A stretch of DNA of 9,411 nt from an uncultured Lachnospiraceae bacterium (GTDB lineage: Bacteria; Bacillota; Clostridia; Lachnospirales; Lachnospiraceae). Positions 4,162 to 9,411 of this stretch are shown here, piece by piece. The stretch covers positions 1-9,411 of the forward strand of contig CAJUCG010000132.1 of the NCBI GenBank assembly GCA_910585065.1. The letters are read 5' to 3'. The notes beneath the pieces are model-generated. The model had not been told where the DNA came from. It was given only the letters and a program-made list of their open reading frames with translations, and made no database searches. How positions within the stretch are numbered: the first letter of the stretch is position 1; each line of letters begins with the position of its first letter. The position numbers and the translations under genes were made by a program.

Positions 4162-5646
4162 ATGGCAAAACTGTATGTAAACCCAAATAATCCGAAAGGC
4201 AAGATCAACAAGGAGCTTTACGGAAATTTTTCTGAGCATCTTGGAAGATGCATCTATGAGGGGCTGTATGTGGGGAAGGATTCTCCAATTCCAAATACCA
4301 ACGGTATGCGCAATGATGTGGTAAACGCGCTAAAAGAGATGAAACTTCCGGTACTGCGCTGGCCGGGCGGCTGCTTTGCGGACGAGTACCACTGGATGGA
4401 TGGCATTGGACCGAAAGAAAAGAGAAAGAAAATTGTCAATACTCATTGGGGCGGCGTTGTGGAGGACAATAGCTTTGGCACACATGAGTTTATGGAACTC
4501 TGCCATCAGATTGGTTGCGAAACCTATATTAATGGCAATGTTGGCAGCGGCACAGTGCAGGAAATGTCCGAGTGGGTGGAATATATGACATTCTCCGGTA
4601 TTTCCCCGATGGCGGAACTGCGCAAAGAAAACGGACATGAGGAGGCATATACCGTCAACTACTTTGGCATTGGCAACGAAAACTGGGGCTGCGGCGGCAA
4701 TATGCGCTCCGAATATTATGCGGATGAGTATCGCCGTTATCAAACCTATGTGCGCAATTACTACAAAGACAAAAAAATTTATAAAATTGCCTGCGGTCCA
4801 AATTCAAATGATTACGAGTGGACGGATACCCTGATGAAAATTGCGGGCAAATACATGAATGGACTCTCCCTGCACTATTACACTGTTCCGGGAAATGATT
4901 GGGAACATAAGGGCAGCGCGACACAGTTTGACGAGGCAGAATACTATCTTACCCTGAAAAAAGCATTCTTTATGGAAGAGCTAATTCATCGCCACGGTGC
5001 GATTATGGATCGCTATGATCCAAAAAAGAAAGTCGGTCTTATTATTGACGAGTGGGGTACATGGTACGATGTAGAGCCTGGCACCAATCCAGGATTCCTC
5101 TATCAGCAGAACACCATGCGCGACGCGATGGTAGCCGCCATCAATTTAAATCTCTTTAACAAGCACAGCGACCGCGTCAAAATGGCAAATATCGCTCAGC
5201 TTGTAAACGTGCTGCAGGCTGTGATCCTCACTGAAGGTGAAAAAATGATTTTAACACCGACATATTATGTATTTAAGATGTTTAAAGATCATCAGGATGC
5301 TACACTGCTTGACAGTGTGCTTGCAACAGAAGAAATCGGGATGGAGAAAGATATTATCCCGAATCTGACAGAATCGGTTTCCCGCGCGGAGGATGGCAGT
5401 ATTACGATCACCGTCGCAAATCTGTCGTTAGATGCGACTTACCCTATTGAAACCGTATTTGCACAGGCAGCTCCGGATACAGTGACTGGCACGATCCTCA
5501 CGGGTTCGATGACAGCACATAATACCTTCGACGCGCCGGAAACAGTAAAGGCTTCCGATTTCACGGATACAAAACTTGAAAATGGCGGTATTACCTTTAA
5601 TATTCCGCCGTGCAGTGTTATTTCCTTAAAAGTGACATTAAAATAA
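4162..5646 (+). CDS. abfA: GH51 alpha-L-arabinofuranosidase, intracellular
   Basis: This 494-residue enzyme hydrolyses terminal alpha-L-arabinofuranosyl residues from arabinan and arabinoxylan oligosaccharides with retention of configuration. The GH51 hallmarks are clear: LRWPGGCFADEYHWMDGIGP (65-84) in the TIM barrel, the acid/base Glu173 in GIGNENWGCGG, and the nucleophile Glu297 in LIIDEWGTWYDV. These positions and the total length closely follow the well-studied Geobacillus AbfA type. The barrel spans roughly residues 10-380 and a C-terminal beta-sandwich (about 390-494) completes the protein. No signal peptide is visible, so it acts in the cytoplasm. The ATG follows AAAGGGA (4144-4150) by 11 nt; an out-of-frame ATG at 4155 is ignored. 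The gene is monocistronic, with its own promoter, start-site palindrome and terminator. Functionally it pairs with the GH43 enzyme 2 kb away. Confidence 0.95.
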   Translation: MAKLYVNPNNPKGKINKELYGNFSEHLGRCIYEGLYVGKDSPIPNTNGMRNDVVNALKEMKLPVLRWPGGCFADEYHWMDGIGPKEKRKKIVNTHWGGVVEDNSFGTHEFMELCHQIGCETYINGNVGSGTVQEMSEWVEYMTFSGISPMAELRKENGHEEAYTVNYFGIGNENWGCGGNMRSEYYADEYRRYQTYVRNYYKDKKIYKIACGPNSNDYEWTDTLMKIAGKYMNGLSLHYYTVPGNDWEHKGSATQFDEAEYYLTLKKAFFMEELIHRHGAIMDRYDPKKKVGLIIDEWGTWYDVEPGTNPGFLYQQNTMRDAMVAAINLNLFNKHSDRVKMANIAQLVNVLQAVILTEGEKMILTPTYYVFKMFKDHQDATLLDSVLATEEIGMEKDIIPNLTESVSRAEDGSITITVANLSLDATYPIETVFAQAAPDTVTGTILTGSMTAHNTFDAPETVKASDFTDTKLENGGITFNIPPCSVISLKVTLK

Positions 5647-5656
5647 TTTTCCAAAC

Positions 5657-5687
5657 AAAAACGGCTACAAATTCTGTAGCCGTTTTT
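5657..5687. terminator. Strong bidirectional terminator between GH51 and the ABC permease gene
   Basis: AAAAACGGCTACA (5657-5669) and TGTAGCCGTTTTT (5675-5687) form a perfect 13-bp stem with loop AATTC. It has a U-run for the plus strand and a matching one for the minus strand. It ends the GH51 transcript 11 bp after its stop and can also end the TetR-ABC transcript, whose last gene stops at 5736. Confidence 0.92.
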
Positions 5688-5735
5688 GATGTATACGAAT
5701 AAAAAAATGCTCTCCTGCTCATTTTTTTGTAAAAT

Positions 5736-6521
5736 TTATGCGATATCTTTTTTCCCATACCACAAAAATGCGATGGCAATACCCCCCGCAGCATAAAGCA
5801 TTCCGCAGACCACCAAACTAACTGCAATCTTTCCCTCCGCCACAATCTCCGTGCCATCTGCATACGCAAATGGAGTGAGATATCGCAGAAATCTTACATT
5901 TTTTGAGAGATTGGCAATCAGATGCAAAAAATAAAATAAAATGGCGATGCCAAGTCCCACCCCCGCAGTCCCACGCTGCAAAAATGCCGAAAATCCAAAA
6001 CATATCCCCGCAATTTCCACCTGCAAAAGCCAGTAGGCAAAATGCAGGAGATTTACTTCCCGCCACGGAATAGGTTCACCACAAAGTGAAATAGAAAGCA
6101 CCGCAATCCCATAAACACAGAGATTAAAGACCAGAATCTCAAGCATTACAGCGAAAAGCTTTTCTGCTGTTACGCGCCCCCGGCTTACTGGATGGGTAAG
6201 TAAAAATTCCGCCGTGTGGTCCCTCTCCTCTTTCGCGAGCGCGCCCACCCCGCACAGCGCGGAAAAAAGTGCCCCGCCAAGCCCTAAAATATTCCCGCAT
6301 TCCACTGAGTAAAAGCCAATAAAAGTTCCAAAATTCACCCGATCCATCCCAAATGCTTCCGTAAAACTTCCCATTGATCCAAATAGATCCCCCATTCCTC
6401 CCATTTCATTTTCCATCTCCGGAAAAATGAAAATACAGACCGCAAGCAAGAGCCCAACTGCCACCGTCCAAATACCAAGTGCCCCTCTCCCCTGGCGCAG
6501 TTCATGCCGGACTAAAATCAT
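5736..6521 (-). CDS. ABC-2 type transporter permease subunit
   Basis: This 261-residue integral membrane protein is the probable membrane partner of the ATPase encoded just upstream on the same strand. Six hydrophobic segments are visible at about 15-33, 68-96, 121-147, 158-181, 185-205 and 232-255. The segment AKEERDHTAEFLLTHPVSR (96-114), between helices 2 and 3, is typical of the coupling region of ABC-2 permeases in bacteriocin and drug export systems of Firmicutes. The start has an excellent SD, AAAGGGAGG, 7 nt before the ATG. The 95-bp gap from the ATPase stop has no clear terminator, so co-transcription is likely. Substrate is unknown; export of a peptide, lipid or toxic compound is the usual role of such TetR-linked pairs. 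Confidence 0.85.
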   Translation of the reverse strand: MILVRHELRQGRGALGIWTVAVGLLLAVCIFIFPEMENEMGGMGDLFGSMGSFTEAFGMDRVNFGTFIGFYSVECGNILGLGGALFSALCGVGALAKEERDHTAEFLLTHPVSRGRVTAEKLFAVMLEILVFNLCVYGIAVLSISLCGEPIPWREVNLLHFAYWLLQVEIAGICFGFSAFLQRGTAGVGLGIAILFYFLHLIANLSKNVRFLRYLTPFAYADGTEIVAEGKIAVSLVVCGMLYAAGGIAIAFLWYGKKDIA

Positions 6522-6616
6522 CTTAATTCCTCCCTTTGAAAAATTCTATCCTATATGAGAAATATTTCCATTTCAATAAACGGTGAGTAAAATATAAATA
6601 TTTATCTAAAATACAA

Positions 6617-7492
6617 TTATTCCACCCCATCCTTATAATAGTGCAGAAAAACATCCTCCAGATCCGGCTCCACAATTTCCAAATCCTCTACCTTCTGCCC
6701 GGACAAAACCGAGATTAATACCTCCATCTTCCCGCCATAAAGAAAACGGATCTCACCCTCCCCATTCTGGATATCCCGCATATCGGAAAGCCCCGAAAGA
6801 TTTACCTTCCCCCGAATATGTATCCGCTTCGCGCCCGTATTGGCAAGATTCGCCACGCGGTCACAAGCAATAATATGCCCCTCCCGTATCACCGCCGCCC
6901 TGCTGCAATACTCCTGCACTTCCGAGAGAATATGGGAGGAAAGAAAAATTGTGGCTCCAGCCAAGTTTCTCTCCTTTAAAATAGAAAAAAATTCCCGCTG
7001 CATCAGCGGGTCAAGCCCGCTTGTTGGCTCGTCCAGAATGCAAAGTCCTGGCTCATGCTGCAAGGCACACACAATCCCCAATTTTTTGCGATTGCCAAGC
7101 GAGAGTTCTCTGACCTTTTTTCCCAGGTCAAGTTCTAATCGTTCACATAATTTCTCCCCTTCTTTTTCGCAGTCCCTCCCCCGCAGCTTCGCCGAAAATA
7201 AAATGACTTCCCGCACACGCATCCCCGGATAAAACAGAGCTTCCGAAGGCAGATAACCCACCTCCTTTAAAATTTCATTTCGAAAATTTTGTACGTTTTT
7301 CCCAAATATTTCCATATTCCCAGCATCCGCCTTCAACAGCCCTAAAACCGTCCGGATTGTCGTACTCTTGCCCGCGCCGTTCGGTCCAATAAATCCAAAA
7401 AATTCCCTCTCTTCCACCCTTAACTCAAGCTCTTTTACCCCGCGCACCTTTCCATAAAACTTTGTCAATCCTGAGATCTTGATTGCGTCCAA
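6617..7492 (-). CDS. ABC transporter ATP-binding protein (ABC-2 exporter type)
   Basis: This 291-residue ATPase should power the ABC-2 permease encoded next to it. Walker A is GPNGAGKST (36-44), the signature is the variant LSLGNRKK (130-137), Walker B is CILDEP (151-156) followed by SGLD (158-161), and the switch His is His187 in SSHILSEV. Residues after about 210 form the accessory C-terminal domain common in bacitracin/drug-export ATPases, ending LEDVFLHYYKDGVE. The start codon is TTG, chosen because GGAGG lies exactly 7 nt upstream and the protein begins in register with the family. It follows the TetR gene by 52 bp without a terminator, indicating an operon in the order TetR, ATPase, permease. 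Confidence 0.92.
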   Translation of the reverse strand: MDAIKISGLTKFYGKVRGVKELELRVEEREFFGFIGPNGAGKSTTIRTVLGLLKADAGNMEIFGKNVQNFRNEILKEVGYLPSEALFYPGMRVREVILFSAKLRGRDCEKEGEKLCERLELDLGKKVRELSLGNRKKLGIVCALQHEPGLCILDEPTSGLDPLMQREFFSILKERNLAGATIFLSSHILSEVQEYCSRAAVIREGHIIACDRVANLANTGAKRIHIRGKVNLSGLSDMRDIQNGEGEIRFLYGGKMEVLISVLSGQKVEDLEIVEPDLEDVFLHYYKDGVE

Positions 7493-7499
7493 AAATTTG

Positions 7500-7504
7500 C
7501 CTCC
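7500..7504 (-). promoter_or_regulatory. Ribosome binding site fixing the TTG start of the ABC ATPase
   Basis: GGAGG on the minus strand stands 7 nt before TTG at 7492-7490. No ATG in frame lies near, and the residues after TTG match the usual N-terminus of such ATPases, so TTG is the likely start. Confidence 0.7.
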
Positions 7505-7544
7505 TTTTCGTGATATTTTTTATCACTCCTCCTAATATTTACCG

Positions 7545-8156
7545 CTACTTCTTTTTTAGATACACACTCTTCCAAAAATCCAACAGCCGGATAAAATCTT
7601 CTTCCATACGCTTTACATCAAACCCGCCATGCTGCAGCATCTCCCAGAGATACCCCTCCGAAGCCCAGTGCATCTCCCGGTACATCATCTCCAAATCAAT
7701 TCCCTCAACAAAAGGTTCCCTGTCAAGCAGCATCAGCATCTTCTCTGCTTTTACCTGAAAAAATTTATAATAGCTCTCCTTGATTGCCCCACAGATTTCC
7801 TCCTCCTTCTCATAGAACGCCTTGACTGCAAAAAGCCCCATATCCGGATATTCTGTCATTAGCTGCAATTTTGCCTGCATTCCACGATACATCGCCTCAA
7901 ATAAATCTCTCTGTTCATAGCAGGAAAATTTTTCCATATACCGCGTTGTAATTTCTGCACAGCACTCCCACAAAAATAAATAAAGTTCCTTCTTGTTGGC
8001 AAAATAGTAAAATAACAGCGATTTACTAATTCCTGCCTCCGCTGCAATCTCACTCATCGGACTTTTTTTGTAAGAGTTTTGCGAAAACACACGCCAGCCT
8101 GCTCTAAGAATCCTCTCTTGTTTTTCCCCCGCCAATTCATAAAATTTCTTGTTCAT
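7545..8156 (-). CDS. TetR/AcrR family transcriptional regulator
   Basis: This 203-residue repressor-type protein probably controls its own operon with the downstream ABC exporter. The N-terminal DNA-binding domain is clear: ERILRAGWRVFSQNSYKKSP leads into the helix-turn-helix MSEIAAEAGISKSLLFYYFANKKELYLFLWE (34-64), with the family-typical Y-x-F-x-x-K-x-x-L pattern. Residues 65-203 are the helical ligand-binding and dimerisation domain, divergent as usual, with many acidic and aromatic residues and several Met. The ATG is preceded by GAGGGAG about 5 nt upstream. First position in the cluster and the short gap to the ATPase support autoregulation, with the exporter induced by a compound it may export. 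Confidence 0.92.
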   Translation of the reverse strand: MNKKFYELAGEKQERILRAGWRVFSQNSYKKSPMSEIAAEAGISKSLLFYYFANKKELYLFLWECCAEITTRYMEKFSCYEQRDLFEAMYRGMQAKLQLMTEYPDMGLFAVKAFYEKEEEICGAIKESYYKFFQVKAEKMLMLLDREPFVEGIDLEMMYREMHWASEGYLWEMLQHGGFDVKRMEEDFIRLLDFWKSVYLKKK

Positions 8157-8427
8157 CTCGCTCCCTCTTTTGACATCCTTCTTTGCTTCATTATAAAACC
8201 ATTGACCGTTTTGGGGAAGACCCTTTCTTAGAATTCTCCACCAAAAATCTATTTTTTATTTTTCCCCGCTGTATACCAGCATCATTTTTAAAGCTGTGCA
8301 AAAATAGCATAATCATTAAAATCAAATTGATGGCAGGCTTCCGAAATAAATGTCCCATTTTTCTTCTTTATAAGCTATCTATTCAGAAAGATAAATCATT
8401 GAAAAATATAATAAAGAAAAAACCTCT
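8157..8427. other. Intergenic region upstream of the TetR operon
   Basis: AT-rich, no gene supported. It holds the presumed TetR operon promoter at its left end. Short ORFs here have poor starts and biased, low-complexity translations. It may include further decayed sequence belonging to the fragment that begins near 8428. Confidence 0.5.
8190..8218 (-). promoter_or_regulatory. Possible promoter of the TetR-ABC operon
   Basis: A perfect TATAAT on the minus strand (8190-8195) lies about 34 bp before the TetR ATG. The region 17 bp further up reads TTCCCC, a poor -35, which would fit a promoter that is weak or depends on regulator release. No convincing TetR palindrome is visible around it. Confidence 0.4.
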
Positions 8428-8634
8428 TTGATCGACAAAATTACAAATATCGACAGAACAAAACTCCAAGAATGTGCCGCCGTCACGATCACAGAAATTA
8501 GCGGCTCAACAGTAACTACTTTAATCAGCGCAGAAAACCGAAATTTTAATGCATATAAACCGATGACTTTTTTTGGACATAATTATATTGCCATTGAGGC
8601 TGAGCATTACTATCAGAAGTACTTTTCTGATTAA
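8428..8634 (+). pseudogene. C-terminal protein remnant, possibly from a GH115 alpha-glucuronidase
   Basis: The frame gives a natural-looking 68-residue sequence ending NYIAIEAEHYYQKYFSD, but its only start is TTG without an SD and it stops at 8632-8634. The stretch with a beta-strand VTITEISGSTVTTL followed by an IAIEAEHY motif resembles the boundary where the C-terminal domain of GH115 xylan alpha-glucuronidases begins (typically GYVSIEAEHY). This is recalled by eye, not by a search. The frame is open only back to 8395, so more than 90% of such a protein would be missing. The end abuts the point where the neighbouring deacetylase loses its homology, suggesting a deletion scar. It overlaps the deacetylase reading frame on the opposite strand. 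Confidence 0.35.
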
Positions 8635-9411
8635 GTCCTATTATAACAGCACCAAAACAAAATCCCCGTCGCTCCATCTCATTTTTTACTGCCTTTATCG
8701 TTGCTTTTCCATAGCGGTTTGTACTCCCTCCAGGAAACCGGAAAATAGAAGGGGTTAGCCCTGCCACTTCATAAAGCCGCTGATAAAGTTTTTCATAATC
8801 CGCCAAAAAATCATCGACAGAACGGTAGATTACATCATAATCATGACAGTAAGTATGCAGACCAATCGTATGTCCCTCCTCTACCATTCGCTTTACAATT
8901 GCCTCACGTTCCGGAGTAATCTCCTCCCCAATAAGAAAAAAAGTGGCGTGTATATTTTCTTCTTTTAAAATATCAAGTACAAGGATCGTTTGCTCGCTTG
9001 GTCCATCATCAAAAGTCAAGTATGCAATTTTTTGTGCTGATTCTTCTGTATCTAAACAAATATTCTCATCCACATTTATATCTGCAATATCTTTTCCTGT
9101 ATCCGCCGCAGTTGTGGTCTGATCCTTTTTTGTATCAATTGCAGTAGCCGTTTTCCCCTTTGGATTCTTTTCGGATTCCTTCTCCGTTGTTTCCGGCGCA
9201 TACAGATCGGGATAGCGCGTCACGTACTCCGGCAATTCTGACACATCCATATTTTTCTCTTCCCTGCGCAATACTTCCATCTCATTTTCCAAGATACTAA
9301 GTACCATATACTCCGAGCTGGTATCAAATATCGTTTGAACAGCCTCCTCCTCCGTCCGAAATCCAGAAATTGAAGAAAATAATGCCAGACCTCCAATGCA
9401 AAAAACACTTC
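8546..9411 (-). CDS. Polysaccharide deacetylase (NodB domain), 5' end outside window, C-terminally truncated
   Basis: This is a probable membrane-anchored, extracellular metal-dependent deacetylase of peptidoglycan or another N-acetylated glycan. The frame has no stop up to the right edge: upstream of the ATG at 9307 it continues through a hydrophobic SVFCIGGLALFSS segment, so the real start lies beyond the window. A Thr/Asp/Lys-rich linker (roughly 9050-9200) precedes the NodB domain. Motif 1 is TFDDGP, motif 2 is HTYCH (metal-binding His pair), and motif 3 is RFPGGS. After ERRGFCF (near 8654) the expected motif 4 (usually YDWNVSSGD) and motif 5 (Leu-x-x-His) are missing, replaced by about 35 unrelated residues read through the antisense of the neighbouring remnant. 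The protein probably lacks full activity. Confidence 0.8.
   Translation of the reverse strand, partial: SVFCIGGLALFSSISGFRTEEEAVQTIFDTSSEYMVLSILENEMEVLRREEKNMDVSELPEYVTRYPDLYAPETTEKESEKNPKGKTATAIDTKKDQTTTAADTGKDIADINVDENICLDTEESAQKIAYLTFDDGPSEQTILVLDILKEENIHATFFLIGEEITPEREAIVKRMVEEGHTIGLHTYCHDYDVIYRSVDDFLADYEKLYQRLYEVAGLTPSIFRFPGGSTNRYGKATIKAVKNEMERRGFCFGAVIIGLNQKSTSDSNAQPQWQYNYVQKKSSVYMH

Noticed and set aside
4330..4743. 137-residue minus-strand ORF inside the GH51 gene
   Set aside because: Antisense shadow of a strongly supported GH51 coding sequence, with no SD or promoter.
8183..8431. 82-residue plus-strand ORF upstream of the TetR gene
   Set aside because: It overlaps the TetR promoter region, has no SD, and its translation is rich in Ile, Lys and Phe as expected of AT-rich non-coding DNA.
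9220..9408. 62-residue minus-strand ORF at the right edge
   Set aside because: It lies in another frame of the deacetylase gene, whose own frame stays open to the edge and encodes a sensible hydrophobic anchor.

Overview
The window looks like chromosome from a low-GC Gram-positive bacterium of the class Clostridia, most likely a gut or rumen Lachnospiraceae. This rests on AT-rich spacers, strong purine-rich Shine-Dalgarno (SD) sites, consensus vegetative promoters (two have TTGACA, 17 bp, TATAAT) and the gene families present. No database search was possible, so the taxonomy is an inference.

Layout. (1) 1-2360: a plus-strand ArsR-type winged-helix regulator with a long C-terminal beta-rich domain (169-1116) converges on a minus-strand GH43 glycosidase (1246-2208); they share a bidirectional terminator. 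(2) 2521-2876: a small two-helix membrane protein on the minus strand, with its own promoter and a possible terminator. (3) 2996-3930: a perfect plus-strand promoter followed by about 900 nt with no conventional gene. It holds six tandem 53-55 bp repeats, each carrying an SD-like motif, five of them with an ATG/GTG exactly 9 nt downstream opening a three-codon ORF, plus a C-rich sequence framed by short complementary arms. Decayed copies follow, and the stretch ends in a perfect 16-bp stem. This is the most unusual part of the window. (4) 4064-5687: a GH51 alpha-L-arabinofuranosidase with its own consensus promoter, a palindrome at the transcription start and a strong terminator. (5) 5736-8156: a minus-strand cluster TetR regulator, ABC ATPase, ABC-2 permease. 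(6) 8157-9411: a scarred region where a plus-strand C-terminal remnant (possibly of a GH115 glucuronidase) abuts and overlaps a polysaccharide deacetylase that has lost the C-terminal part of its NodB domain and whose start lies beyond the right edge.

How the genes work together. GH43 and GH51 enzymes without signal peptides suggest cytoplasmic removal of arabinose from imported arabinan or arabinoxylan oligosaccharides. The ArsR-type regulator may sense a sugar and control them; the palindrome over the GH51 start site is a candidate operator. The TetR/ABC cluster is a self-contained export or resistance module unrelated to arabinose use. The repeat region is either an independent small RNA or a long RNA carrying micro-ORFs; the sequence alone cannot decide.
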